Source: Bretschneidera sinensis
Lineage: Eukaryota > Streptophyta > Magnoliopsida > Brassicales > Akaniaceae
Length of the DNA stretch: 64,000 nt
Direction: 5' to 3'
Assembly: GCA_023935145.1 (NCBI GenBank)
Contig: CM043698.1
Location: forward strand, 80,866,001 to 80,930,000
Shown here piece by piece: positions 22,071-33,186 of the stretch; position 1 is the stretch's first letter; every line of letters starts with the position of its first letter. The translations under genes were made by a program, and so were the position numbers. The notes beneath the pieces are model-generated. The model searched no databases and was not told where the DNA came from. It saw only the letters and a list, made by a program, of their open reading frames with translations.

Positions 22071-23024
22071 TGTTGGGAAACCACCTCAATGATGCCCAAG
22101 TGATGGTCTTCGAAACACCCAAGTCTAGAATGACTTGTAGAAAGAAAATACAGCAAATGTAGCAAAGAAAGAAGACAAGCAATTGTTATCGAGGTTCGGC
22201 AATAGCCTACGTCCCCATGAGTTCCTCCAAACTCATTGCACTAAATCAATGGTTCTTACAAGTTACAGCAACCCCTCTTCAAGAATCCACAAGTTCTTGA
22301 AGAAACAAAGAAGTGAACAAGAAAGTGATAGAACTATTACAAAAGCACACCACTAACAATCTATACTACTCTCTCTTCTTTACAACCAGCCTCACAAATG
22401 AGTCCCTCTTGTATGTCTGTGTCTTTACACGCTCACACAATTCTCTCATTCACACACACTTGTGTCTTGCATCACAATGTCATCTCTTGTTATGTTGAGA
22501 TTTAAGCTAGGTGACCCTTTATATAGTGCACCAACTTCTTGTCCAATCTTGAGGGTCAATATCCACCCTTAGATCTTGATGACTAATCATCCATAGCCCT
22601 TGATCAATCATAAGTGATCCGTGTATTTCATTCATGCACCCACGCACCTCTCAAAGGACTTAAAGACATGCCCCAGTGTGCCTTCAGGCCGCGGCCTAGA
22701 ACAGGGCGAGCTGCGGCCCGAAGCAGGGCTGAAAACCTCTCAACTTGTCACCTTTCTGGGTGCCACGGCCTGGGGTACTCTGAGCCGCGGTGCACACTGG
22801 TTCTGGGCAGCCTCCATGCTGGGCGCCCTGGCCTAGGAAGAGTAGGGCCGTGGCCTGACCTAGTGCGCACTCCTATGTACTGCTGCAAGGTGAGGCGCAC
22901 ACACTCCCAAGGTGCGGCACACACTTGTGTACACTTCTTTAACATGCTGAAATTCATTCTTCCATCTCTTGTTTAAACCTTAACCATGTTTAAACCATGT
23001 TTAAACCTTAGACAAATACTAACA
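22071..23024 (-). repeat. 3' LTR of the nested copia element
   Basis: 954 bp. On the plus strand it starts TGTTGGGAAACC and ends ACTAACA, so on the minus strand it begins TGTTAGTATTTGTC. The polypurine tract (minus strand AAAGGTAGAGA) immediately precedes it. A GC-rich stretch at about 22680-22905 with several GCCGCGG-like words interrupts an otherwise AT-rich LTR; the other LTR of this copy has it too, but the related plus-strand copy does not. Confidence 0.9.
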
Positions 23025-23106
23025 ATCTCTACCTTTGTCTAAGTGTTTAAACTCGAACCCATTGTGCAGAGAACTTTAGGATCCAAACTCATCTTGAGTC
23101 ATCATA

Positions 23107-24130
23107 TCAACCGACTCCAATCCTAAGTAGTCCAAGGCAATGATTGAAGTTACTTAGAGGTATAACCTTGGTGCCTAAATCTGCAGAATTTTCTTCCATG
23201 GCCTTCTTGTCAACATGAATGCATCCTTTCGTACCATTTTTCGGAATGTAATGATACCAAACATCCATATGCTTTGTCATCTCATGGAACATTGAATTCC
23301 TCCACAAGTGCCACGCATTTTGGATATCTGAAGACACCACCGCCTGCTCTTTTAGGACCATCCACTCGTCCAACAATCCTTTGCACCATATAGCCTCCTT
23401 TATGGCTTTCGAAGCCACTATGTATTCTGGCTCCATTGTTGAGAGTGCTAAAATCGGCTGCCACTAAGCCTTCACGTACCTCAGCAACCACTTTATCCCA
23501 AGCCAAAACTCTTTTCCGAGATTACTCACAAATCTGCTGAGAACACCCATTGCCTGAGAAATGTCGGGTCTAGTGCTCACCATTATGACCATGACTAGTC
23601 CATCTGCACTAGAGTAAGGGACCTTTCCATTTCCTTCTTCTCCTTATCCATTCCAGGACATTACTTACTGGAGAACTTGAAATGGCCTGCAAGAGGAATC
23701 TTTGCCGGTTTACCATCTTCTATAGAAGACCGAGAAACCTTTAACCCATTTCTCTCCCTTTCCCGAATTCTTCTCATCTCAAGGATCTTTTTTGTAAGGC
23801 TAAGATCATTCCTCTCAAATTACTCACTGAGTTGAGATGTAAACTTTTTCATCCTCTTCCTGCTGTTTCGAACCAACAGCACATCAATGACATAGATGAG
23901 GATGCTCACCATTTTCTCCACCTTGTGTCCAGGTGAGAAATTTTCTGCAAAATCTATGTCTTCTCTTCTCGTGAACCCCTTTGCCATCAGCTTAGCTTTG
24001 TTCTGGACTTCATCTCTTAGAGGGTACCCTTCTTTGATCTTGTAAGTCCACTTACAATCCACAACTCTCTGTTTTCTCGAAATGTGCACCAATTCCTAGA
24101 AGTTGTTCTTCCTCAAAGAATCCATTTCTT
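23107..24130 (-). pseudogene. RT and RNase H remnant of the nested copia element
   Basis: The minus strand runs from the pre-RT block (CKWTYKIKEG near 24050) through FTRREDIDFAENFSPG straight into a degraded motif-C region (YVIDVLLV near 23890), skipping the palm with motifs A and B. A short PLAGHFKFSSK segment follows. Then a WLLRY block passes straight into the WQPILALSTMEPEY region (~23440), skipping the first catalytic part of RNase H; the last RNase H blocks (FHEMTKHMDVWYHY and ADLGTKVIPLSNFNHCL) end near 23120. Polymerase activity is impossible. Confidence 0.85.
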
Positions 24131-24215
24131 CCTCCATAGCTAGCTTCCATCTTGGTAAATCCTTACATCCCATGACATCAATGTAAGTTTCTTGTTCACC
24201 CATTCCTCCTTCTAT

Positions 24216-25827
24216 CTAAGGAGTAGCTGTATCTGCAGCATCAACAAAACCATGTCTTAAAGGTGGTCTGACCAGCCTTCTTTTCCGGTCTCTTATGAGC
24301 TGATAGTCCTTCCGACTCCCTACATCATCCTCTTTCAATTCAGCCTCCTCATGAGTGTCCTGAGCTTGGCATTCATCAATGGGTTCTACCTGGTCCGAAC
24401 CCTCTTGCCTTCCTTGCTCTACCTGAACCGAATTCTCCTTGATGCTATGCTCCACAAATACCGAACTAGTTTGCTCACTAGCCCCTGCAGGGTTAGTTTT
24501 CTCCAAGTAGGGAAATAACAATTCATTAAAAATAACATCCCTACTTATTATGAGTCTCAATCCTTCTTGTTCTAAGGACCACAATCTATACCCCTTAGCC
24601 CCTTCCCCATATCCTATAAACACATATTTTCTAGATCCTGGGCTAAGTCTATCATCCTTTTGTTGTTCATATGCAACACACCCAAAAGTCCTAAAGTTTT
24701 CCAACTCGGGGGGTTTTCCACTCCACATCTCCTCGAGAGTCTTATGGTACACAATCCTAGACGGTGATCTATTAACCAAATACGCAGCAGTAAACACCGC
24801 TTCCCCCTAAAAACATTTGGGTAATCCGAATCCATCTAACATGCACCTAACCTTTTCCATAAGGGTCTTATTCATCCTCTCAGCAACTCCAATTTGCTGA
24901 GGGGTTTTCACAACCGTTCTATGTCTTAAAATTCCATTTAACCTATAGAATTGATCAAGTTCTTGGTTAAAAATTTCTAAGCCATTATCGGTTCTTATCC
25001 CCTTAACTACCCTGCCCCTTGAGTCTCCACCAGCTTTTTCCACACCACTAATTTATTCAAAGCATCCGATTTATTTCTAATCAAATAAACCCAAACCTTT
25101 CTTGAATAATCATCAATTAAAGACAAAAAGTAAAAGTTACCTCCTTGTGTTGGTGTCCTTGCTGGTCCCCAAAAGTCCAAATGAATGTAGTCAAGAATGC
25201 CCTTAGACTTATGCACTCCGGTGTTGAAGCTGACCCGATGTTGCTTCCCAAGAATGTAACACTCGCAGAAATCAAATTTCTCTACTTTGTCACCATCAAG
25301 TAATCCATTCTTTCTGAGAACTTGCAGCCCTTCTTCGCTTATATATCCTAGCGTTTATACCAAAGAACCGCCTTATCCATCTCAGCCATCAAGCTTGCTG
25401 CTTAATCCTTAATATCCGTATCTCCGATCATCTCATAGAGACCATCCTTCATTGCTGCTTTGATCACTATCAAAGATCCCTTAGTTACCTTGATCTTTCC
25501 TCCCTCTGCTTTGTATGTATACCCCATGGAATCCAGCTACCCCAATGAGATCAAATTTCTCTTCACATCTGGAAGATACCTCACGTTCCTCAGTAACCTT
25601 GTGACTCCATCAAACATCCTCAACTGGATGTCTCATATCCCCCTTACTTGGCAAGAAATATCATTCCCCAAGAAAACCCTTTCATCATTGGTTTCTTTGA
25701 AATTTTTGAACCAATCCCGGTGAGGGCACATGTGATGAGTGCACCTGGTATCCAAGATCCATTTCCCGCTGCCTTCTTGCCCCTTGCTCACATCCGAGCA
25801 CACAACAAGAACATCATCATCTTGCTA
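24216..25827 (-). pseudogene. Protease and integrase of the nested copia element, broken
   Basis: The protease active site is WILDTRCTHH near 25760, with R where the glycine of DTGCTHH belongs. Integrase follows in three overlapping open stretches (25216-25007, 25043-24807, 24797-24216): the first catalytic Asp lies in LDFWGP, the second in RTDNG, and the Glu in GVAERMNKT, so the DDE set is present though split over frames. The C-terminal block GYGEGAKGYRLW and the chromatin-side linker lie at 24640-24560. Integrase would insert the element DNA into the genome. Confidence 0.85.
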
Positions 25828-26757
25828 TTCTGTTTTGGCAATCGAAGCCTTTCCATTCTTGGTATAGCTTTTTCCCTCATCTCTCATCTTCTCCTTGCAA
25901 TCTTTCTTGATGTGACCCTCCTTGTGGTAGCAGTAACATTTCTTCCCTCTAAATCTTAGTTTGGAATGCATTCTCCCATGACTTTCTCCTCTACCTCTAT
26001 CCCAGTTGTAGCCATGTATGTAACTGTGCACTCTCCCATGGCTCTCTCCTCTACCTCTGTCCTAGTAGTAGCCATATATGTTGCTGTGCACTCTATCATG
26101 GCTCTTTCCTCTACCTCTGTCCCGGTAGTAGCCATGGATGTTTTTGTGCACTGTCCCATGGCTCTCTCCTCTACCTCTGTCCTAGTAGTAGCCATGGATG
26201 TTGCTGTGCACTGTCCCATGGCTCTCTCTTCTACCTCTATCCCGGTAGTAGCCATGGATGTTGCTGTGCACTCTCCCATGGCTCTTTCATTTACCTCTGT
26301 CCCGGTAGTAGCCATGGTTGCTGCCATACAGAGTTGCTAGCCTTCTTTTAATGAATAACCCTCCTCCACTTGATGCACTCCTCATCTTGGCATCAAGATT
26401 ATCTTGCAACTCTTTATTAGGAACAAATTTAAAAGCAAAGATTCGTTTACGAAGATACCTATTATTAGGGTGAGTCTTGGCAATAAACAACTCATCTAGT
26501 TTCTTCCAAATGATAGCTGGATCTTCCAAGTCTCTGCACTCCCTTGTGACATTATCCGACATGTGCAAGAAGTTGGTGTTGTATACCATCTTCTTCATCT
26601 CATTATGTTGGTCCTCCGTGGTACTTACTAGAAAAGCATCATCTTCTCTAATCACTAAGTCCACTTTCTGTTGCATAAGAATAGCCTTGATCTTCTGCTT
26701 CCACAGGGCAAAATCTCCCTTTCCATCAAATTTCTCAACCATGAAGTTTGAACCCAT
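25828..26757 (-). pseudogene. gag of the nested copia element with an expanded 20-residue repeat
   Basis: The likely start is the ATG at 26757-26755 (MGSNF...). The capsid (UBN2-type) shows a KFDGKGDFALWKQKI block, HMSDNV near 26560 and AIIWKKLDELF near 26515. After SGGGLFIKRR come six copies of a 20-residue unit rich in G, R and H (GYYRDRGRGESHGRVHSNIH-like), then a C-x2-C-x4-H-x4-C zinc knuckle (CYCYHKEGHIKKDC, near 25930). An in-frame stop lies in the first repeat. The plus-strand relative has only two repeat copies. Confidence 0.85.
25981..26340 (-). repeat. Exact-period 60-bp minisatellite in copia gag
   Basis: Six consecutive 60-bp units (starts at 25981, 26041, 26101, 26161, 26221, 26281), differing by a handful of substitutions. 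The period is a multiple of three, so the repeats stay in the gag frame as 20-residue units. They also keep two other frames open, which is why spurious 120-codon frames appear on both strands. Confidence 0.95.
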
Positions 26758-26820
26758 CTTGCGGAGATGATCCCAGATTTGTGCAGCGCCCACAATTGTT
26801 CTCCAACTTCTTCTAAATCT

Positions 26821-27005
26821 CAAGAATATAGATCGAAGATTGATCTCAATACTGTTCTTGAATCACCCTCAAGAACACGATCAGATCTTGATCTTTACTC
26901 CATTCTTGAATCACCCTCAAGAATACGATCAGATATTGATCTTAACTCCGTCATTGATTCACCTCAAGAACACGATCAGATATAGATCTTAACTCCGTTC
27001 TTGAA
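26821..27005. repeat. ~48-bp tandem repeat in the copia leader
   Basis: Four imperfect copies, with CAAGAA(C/T)ACGATCAGAT at about 26870, 26918 and 26965 and a diverged copy at 26821, between the primer-binding site and gag. The plus-strand relative has a similar two-copy repeat at about 60750-60850. Confidence 0.75.
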
Positions 27006-27095
27006 ACACCCAAGAAGTTGACCTTTGATTCTTGGAGTCTTGACTCTGTCACCTTCTGTTCTTGCTCTGATACCCAGTTGTGCAAGCACCTCCGA

Positions 27096-27106
27096 CTCTG
27101 ATACCA
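27096..27106 (-). other. Primer-binding site of the nested copia element, tRNA-Met
   Basis: On the minus strand the LTR end CCAACA is followed by GTGGTATCAGAG, of which TGGTATCAGAG is complementary to the 3' end of initiator tRNA-Met. This fixes the element's orientation as minus. Confidence 0.95.
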
Positions 27107-27107
27107 C

Positions 27108-28438
27108 TGTTGGGAAACCATCTCAATGATGCCCAGGTGATGGTCTTCCAAACACCCAAGTCTAAAATGACTTGTAGAAAGAAAATACAGCAAACGAAGT
27201 AAAGAAAGAAGACAAGCAATTATTATCGAGGTTTGACAATAGCCTACGTCCCCGTGAGTTCCTCCAAACTCTCTGCACTAAATCAATGGTTCTTACAAGT
27301 TATAGCAACCCCTCTTCAAGAATCCACAAGTTCTTGAAGGAACAAAGAAGAGAACAAGAAAGTGATAGAACTATTACAAAAGCACTCCACTCACAATCTA
27401 TACTACTCTATTTTCTTTACAATCAGCCTCTCAAATGAGTCCTTCTTGTATGTCTGTGTCTTTGCACTCTCACACAATTCTCTCATTCACACACACTTAT
27501 GTCTTACATCATAATGTCATCTCTTGTTATGTTGAGATTGAAGCTAGGTGACCCTTTATATAGTGCACCAACTTTTTGTCCAATCTTGAGGGTGCCCAAG
27601 TGGTGATCTTCCAAACACCCAAGTCTAGAATGACTTGTAAAGAAAAGAAACAGCAACCGAAGCAAGAAAGAAGACAAGCAATTGTTATCGAGGTTCAGCA
27701 ATAGCTTACATCTCCGTGAGTTCCTCCGAACTCTCTGCACTCAAGAAAGTGATTGAACTATTATAAAAGCACTCCATTCACAATCTATACTACTCTCTCT
27801 TCTTTACAACCAGCTTCATAAATGAGTCCCTCTTGTATGTCTGTGTCTTTGCACTGTCACACAATTCTCTTATTCACACACACTTGTGTCTTGCATCACA
27901 GTGTCATCTCTTTTTATGTTGAGATTGAAGCTAGGTGACCCTTTATATAGTGCACCAACTTCTTGTCCAATCTTGAGGGTCAATATCCACCCTTAGATCT
28001 TGATGACTAATCATCCATAGCCCTTGATCAATCATAAGTGATCTTGTTTATTTCATTCAAGCAGCCACGCACCTCTCAAATGACTTAAAGACATGCCTCA
28101 ATGTGCCTTCAGGCCGCGGCCTAGAACAGGGCGCGCTGCAGGCTGAGGCAGGGCTGAAAACCTCTCAACTTGTCACCTTTATGGGCACCATGGCTTGGGG
28201 TACTCTGAGCCGTGGCGCACACTGGTTCTGGGAAGCCTCCATGCTGGGTACCGTAGCCTGGGAAGAGCAGGGCCGCGACCTGACCTGGTGCGCACTCCTT
28301 TGTACTGCTGCAAGGTTAGGCGCACACACTCCCGAGGTGCAGTGCACACTTGTGTGAAAGCCTTTAACATGTTGAAATTCATTCTTCCATCTCTTGTTTA
28401 AACCTAAATCGTGTTTAAACCTTAGACAAATACCAACG
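27108..28438 (-). repeat. 5' LTR of the nested copia element, enlarged by an internal duplication
   Basis: At 1331 bp it is ~377 bp longer than its partner. The sequence from about 27130 (TGCCCAGGTGATGG) to 27591 is repeated, with divergence and small deletions, from 27592 (TGCCCAAGTGGTGATC) on; after that the LTR continues like the other one. A minus-strand TATA candidate (TATATAAA) lies near 27560. The outer end reads CAACG instead of CAACA, directly before the right target duplication GGACT (28439-28443). Confidence 0.9.
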
Positions 28439-28443
28439 GGACT

Positions 28444-28910
28444 AAACTCTCTTATATGGGCATAGGAAATTATGTTGTACTGGTGGATAAAGCATTATAG
28501 ATTGAGAAGGATTTGATGGTGCTTAGAGGTAGGAGAGATTGGCTGAAGAGTTCTAGGTTTGAGGGATCAAGAGGTGGTAGTAGTATGAGTATACAGGGCG
28601 AGAGACCACCCCAGAGGGGGTGTTCATTCTCACAAGGAACTATAGTGCAAAGTCAGAGGCAAGCAGGATTTGTTGCTTCTGTAGCTCAAAGCAATACCGG
28701 TGGGACCCTTAGATTTGGGAGACATACTATAGGAATTAAGAGTTATGGTAGAGGAGTAAGTATGCCACCAAGGGAAAGTGGTAATCTGATGTATGATCGA
28801 GAGTCAAGGGTTTACTTTAGATGTAATCAAACGGGGTATCTGTCTCAGAATTACCCTACGCAGATATGCTTTGTATGTGATGAGGGATGACATATTGTTG
28901 TAGATCGTCC
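28444..28910 (+). pseudogene. gag of the Tekay-like element, 3' part with degenerate zinc knuckle
   Basis: Continues the gag frame interrupted at 22070. After an in-frame TAG near 28498 a 125-codon open stretch has a G/R/S/Q-rich nucleocapsid-like region and a zinc knuckle in which the first cysteine and the last are replaced (FRCNQTGYLSQNYP), then a second partial knuckle ending in a TGA near 28888. It leads directly into protease. Confidence 0.75.
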
Positions 28911-29039
28911 CATGGGGAAATCTGTTGACGTAAGAATTGAAAGTGTTGGGAGAAGTGGTGGATTAGGGAGTGTGTGTGGTAGAGGTCAAGGATCAATAGC
29001 AGAGCGAGGACATGGCAGCCAGTTTCAGTCCAGAGATAG

Positions 29040-29235
29040 CAGAGTCTATGCATTGACCCAACAGGATGCACAAGCCACTCCTGATGTTGTTATAGGTATG
29101 ATATCTATCCTTGGTAGGCCTACTAGATTATTGATTGATCCTGGTGCAATCCATTCTTCCGCATCTAGTGTTTATATGAAATCTATTGATGTTAGTGCTA
29201 GTCCTTTGATGCATGCTATTGTTGTTGAGGTTCCG
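29040..29235 (+). pseudogene. Protease start of the Tekay-like element, cut
   Basis: The frame contains the plant Ty3 pre-protease block RVYALTQQDAQA (29041) and the active site LLIDPGAIHS (near 29130), where DPGATHS is usual. About 30 residues later the similarity stops, at about 29235, and a 171-bp tandem repeat begins. Everything downstream in pol is missing. Confidence 0.8.
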
Positions 29236-29240
29236 ATTTG

Positions 29241-29880
29241 GTTTGTTCTCACAACTCATTTTTTATGTTACGGACATGCTGGTACCCCCATTTCATCCAT
29301 GAGACTAGTATTTCACATTTTCGACCCTAAAATACTAAGTGTTAACGATTTGAACGGAAAAAGCTTACTTTCTCACATAATATCTAAACTAGTGATACGA
29401 ATTCGTATTTTATTTGTTCTCATAACTCAATTTTGATGTATGAACATGCTGGTACCCACAACTCATCTGCAGGACGAGTATATGACATTTTCACCCCTAA
29501 AACCACCAAGTGTTAATGGTTTGAACCTAAAAAGTCTACTTTCTCTCATAAAATCCAAACTAGCTATCGAAATCCAATTTTGTTTGTTCTCACAACTCAC
29601 TTTTTATGTTGCGGACATGTTGGTACCCTCAGTTCATCCACGGGATGATTATTTCACATTTTCGAATCTAAAACTACGAAATGTTAACAATTTGAACCTA
29701 AAACACCTACATTCTCCCATAAAATTCAAACTGGTGATCCAAATCTGATTCAGTTTGTTATCATAAATCACTTTCTATGTCCAACTCATCCAAAGGATGA
29801 GTATTTCACATTTTCACCCCTAAATCCACTAAATGTTAAATAGTTTGAATAAAAAATGCCTACTTTCTCTCGTATGGTAT
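29241..29880. repeat. 171-bp tandem repeat, four copies
   Basis: Units start at TTTGTTCT at 29242, 29413, 29583 and 29754, giving periods of 171, 170 and 171. Each has AACTCA, then GGACATG, GGTACC, CACATTTTC and GTTAA words in order. The last copy has lost ~20 bp. The same unit, in reverse orientation, forms the array at 46500-47030. Confidence 0.9.
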
Positions 29881-29939
29881 ATAACATGCACATTATTGTA
29901 TTAAATTTTTAAAGTATATTAGAGATGATATGTTATAAG

Positions 29940-30300
29940 TCTAAAATTTTGAAAGTGTTTAGTACTCATCTTTGAGGGTGGAGGTAAATGTGGAGTTGGA
30001 ATACCATACAGATGGCAGCCACATCACGCTATATGCCCTTGTTCATCCATTTTTCTGTCTACTACATTCTTTGCTCTACGTTCTGCACCTGCTCGTTCAC
30101 CTCCGCCCGGATCTGCTGCTGTATATAGGGGTCATCAATATATAAGGAGCGTGGAAACCTGGAGGAGGTTGGAGTGCAAAATGAAAAACAACCTTTTGAC
30201 TTCTCGAGCACACTATCAGGGTCTACCATATCACCCAAGCCATATAAACGACCCTTCTTTGCCCCCTGACGCTGCCAACCACTGTTTGGTGCCCAACTCT
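29940..30300 (-). pseudogene. CACTA (En/Spm) plant transposase-associated protein, C-terminal fragment
   Basis: The minus strand reads KKGRLYGLGDMVDP, then SSR, then a Q/E/R-rich helical tail (IQQQIRAEVNEQV) near 30110, ending in a proline-rich stretch. The KKGR-x-YGLG block followed by a helical Q-rich tail is what I recognise from the C-terminus of plant Ptta/En/Spm proteins (Transposase_24 family). The locus at 46112-46412 is a second copy. In-frame stops are present; no intact N-terminus is visible. Confidence 0.55.
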
Positions 30301-30345
30301 AGCTATGGGGCCATATCATCACCATATTTGGAGGTGATAGCTTGA

Positions 30346-31336
30346 CTATAGGACTCTTGTAATCCAAATCAATACATTAGTTTTTTAAATTAGATCAATA
30401 AATGAAAGAACTATAGTAATTGAGCTGGTTGATATAAAGTTCATATAGTTATAGATAAAGTTCTTCTTTCTTCTTTACTCTTTCTTAATTCTTCTTTCTT
30501 CTTTCTTCTTTCTTCCTCCCTATCCTCCCACCACTGCTGCATGACCTTTATTTACCCCTAATTTGCAAACATTTTTTTCCTTTTTTAATTGTTTTTAATT
30601 AGTTTGAGAATTTTTCACTTCTTTTTCAAGTATGAATTTTCTGTTGTTATCTAGGTCTCTATTTATCTCACACATTGGAATGCTATTATGGATATCTCTC
30701 TATTGATCTGAGATTTCTTTTGGAAGTTGTTTTGAAATGAAATTATTATATATCTATTCTGGCTTAAAAAAAAACTTTAGGATGTTACTTAAAATTAGTA
30801 GGGTTTAGATTTTGGATGCTTTTCTTTTGCTGAATTATTTGATGGGTTGATATTGATTTCATCTGGGTATGATTAATTCTTGCATATAAGCTTAGGATTA
30901 GTGAAAATTGACTAATTATTCAGTCATTCTTGCAAAATTTTGGTTCAAGAAGAGGGTGGCACTAATAGCTCGGGGTTGGTAAGTCAACGAATTGAGCCTT
31001 AGCCTAGTTAGATCAATTGTTTCTTTAGAATTTATTTTTCATCTTGTTGTAACTTAGTGTACATGCACATAAATAGATTTGGGTGAATTTATCTTGAAGA
31101 CCCTTCGTATATTGGTAATTGAGTGTATGTATTGCTTGTGCCTCTTTTAGGAAATTATCTTATCTAATTTTTTCTCTCGAAGAATTTTAGTTTATTACCG
31201 CTCTTTTGTGCTTTGTCACAGCCTTTTTATGCATTTTCGAAACATTTATGTTTCGTTGGTAGGAAGGATGATTAGAGAGACAGTGCAGAAGTAGGTGCAT
31301 ACTAAGTGTAATGTTTGGAAATAAACTAATGTGAGG
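30346..31336. other. Non-coding spacer with CTT-rich tract
   Basis: No coding signal. A pyrimidine-rich stretch of TTCTTTC-like repeats runs from about 30460 to 30525. The rest is AT-rich DNA without a clear boundary to the solo LTR that follows. Confidence 0.5.
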
Positions 31337-33186
31337 TGATGAGTATTTGAAAATACACTAATTCTTAGTGATTTATCGGTATTATTTGTGGGAAATTAGG
31401 TTTATATCTTGCATTTTTACTTAATTTTCTTTAAAATGTGTTTTTTTGGAATCACGGGTATTTTTAGTGTATTTTCAGGTCACCTGTGCTTAAAAATAAT
31501 ATTTGGATGAAAAAAATAATATTGGCAAAAAGATCCAGAACGTCTGGGATCAAATGGTTCGAAAATTGGAGTCAGAAAAAGAGAGATGACATCGTTTTAT
31601 CAAAGGAAAATAGTTGAATTCGAATAAGGACGCGTGCCACAACATGAGTTTTGCATGCTGCTGCCGTTTGTTCCCTGGAGTTTGGCTGGCGATGTCTACT
31701 GACACGGGCCACAACATTCTTTCTTGGGCCGCAGCCCGCATAGCTGGAGAGAGTAATAAATAAATAAAAGAAAAACCCTAATGAATATTGTGAGCCTCCA
31801 TATATATACCAGTTTTACTTGTTCTGCACTTTTTCCTATTTTGTGTCATATTTCTTTTTAGTTACTTTCTATTTCATGTTTTCCTAGTAGTAAAAGTATT
31901 TCCCATTTCAATGTATTTCCTTTTCCTAGGCTGTACTTTTTCCTATTTTGTGTTATATTTCTTTTTATTTACTTTCCTATTTCATGTTTTCCTAGTAGTA
32001 GAAGTATTTCCCATTTCAGTGTCTTTCTTTTTCCTAGAAGGAGTGTTATTAATGTACTTTCCTTTCCTTTTCTAGGAGTTTGCCTATATAAGGCCGGTTA
32101 CCCTTGCCTTGTAAAAAAAAACAGATTTTTCCTAGACCAAAAAAAAAAAGGAAGAGAAAATTGGCAACAACATAGCTGCTATTGGTGATCAAGGAGATTC
32201 ATCTGCATAGAAGACTCTTCAAGATTACTGTTGTTCGCTTTCATTCTTCATTCTTCTTATCTTTCATGTCTTTGTATATTTATTTTGTTTTTAATTTTAG
32301 GATTATGTCTAGCTAATTTTATTTTTGGTTAAGGGTGATTTCGAAGCCCTAGACATGATTTTGTGATTGAATATTCAGAGATTATTATCCATATTTCTAA
32401 TAAAATTGTTTATGTTCTTCCATAAGAATTGTTTATGATTATTATTTTATTTTATTCAGGGTGGACAACCAAATGAAATAGGGTAATTCTCTATTGCTAG
32501 GTTAGGAATCTTGATCCGTAATTGTCTTGAATTTCTAATCAATGATAGTAATTAGTAATCACTGATGATGAGATATTTTCGTGTGATTATTATATGGAAC
32601 AAAACTCAAGATAAATTAACCGAGTTTATGCGTTTGTTTCTTGGACCAACCTAGCTTTCTTAACCTAATGCTTCTATTAAAATTAGAGAGCTTATTCTAG
32701 GTTATTTAATAGATAGAGATTAAGTAAAGAGCTTATTTTACTTAACGACAAACTAAGGAAAGATTGGGATAATAGATCTTATTATTATTTATGGTTGGTA
32801 ATTTTATTAGGAATTTGGGGATAACTCTGATATTGATTCATCATTTCATGTCTAGTGGTGGAGAATGATCATTTGACTAGTTTTCTCATTATTGTTGCAA
32901 AGTTTATTCAATTTCCAATCATATTTTAGTTGTCTTTCATTATTCGTAATTTTTAGTTAATCATTTAAAAAGAAACCCCCAATTAATTTATTAGGTTGTT
33001 TTGAATTTAATTTAGTTTAGAAATTATTTACTTTAATTATTTCTATTTTTTTTCTTTTAACAATTAAGTATTTAATTGAATTAATTTACAATCATCTGTG
33101 GGAAATGACCTTTGTTTTCCACTATATTTCATACGATAATTTTTAGAGCAATAAATTAATTTACACGTCAGTGTTTTGGTGTGCAA
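31337..33186 (+). repeat. Solo LTR of an Athila/Tat-like element
   Basis: Starts TGATGAGTATTTG and ends near GTGTGCA, and is bordered by the 5-bp direct repeat TGAGG (31332-31336 and 33187-33191). Its start, the TTTTAGTGTATTTTCAGG stretch near 31460 and the overall order resemble the TR-GAG LTR at 34505, so it is probably a related family. The right end has one extra A after the CA. No internal region or second LTR lies next to it, as expected after LTR-LTR recombination. A 107-bp tandem duplication lies inside (31825-32038). Confidence 0.6.
31825..32038. repeat. 107-bp tandem duplication inside the solo LTR
   Basis: Units 31825-31931 and 31932-32038 are ~93% alike by eye; both begin TG(C/T)ACTTTTTCCTATTTTG and contain TTTCCTAGTAGTA. 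It enlarges the region upstream of the presumed TATA (TATATAAGG near 32084). Confidence 0.9.

Larger units (their letters stand above)
22071..28438 (-). mobile_element. Tork-like Ty1/copia retrotransposon, complete ends, internally deleted
   Basis: Both LTRs, both ends, the 5-bp target duplication GGACT, the tRNA-Met primer site and the polypurine tract are present. Coding order on the minus strand is gag, zinc knuckle, protease, integrase, RT remnant and RNase H remnant, i.e. copia order, with Tnt1-like integrase blocks. It sits inside gag of the Tekay-like element and so is younger than it. RT lacks most of its palm, and RNase H lacks its N-terminal part; every domain has stops or frameshifts. 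The same RT and RNase H deletions are present in the plus-strand copy at 59830. Confidence 0.9.
19256..29235 (+). mobile_element. Tekay/Del-like Ty3 retrotransposon, 5' half, split by a nested copia element
   Basis: A 1.9-kb LTR starting TGTAATACTC and ending GTGACA is followed by a tRNA-Met primer site, gag, and a protease start. Gag is interrupted at 22070 by a complete copia element and resumes at 28439/28444. After the protease active site the element stops abruptly at about 29235, where CACTA-associated repeat DNA begins; RT, RNase H, integrase and the 3' LTR are absent from the window. The LTR start, tRNA-Met primer and gag/protease type are those of plant chromovirus Tekay/Del elements. 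Lineage assignment is from recognition, not from a tree. Confidence 0.75.

Noticed and set aside
22614..22976. GC-rich 120-codon frame in the copia LTR, with a similar one at 28103
   Set aside because: Lies entirely within the LTR in a low-complexity GC patch; no conserved protein features.
25966..26340. Long open frames on both strands over the 60-bp repeat
   Set aside because: A period divisible by three keeps several frames open; the gag frame alone fits the family.
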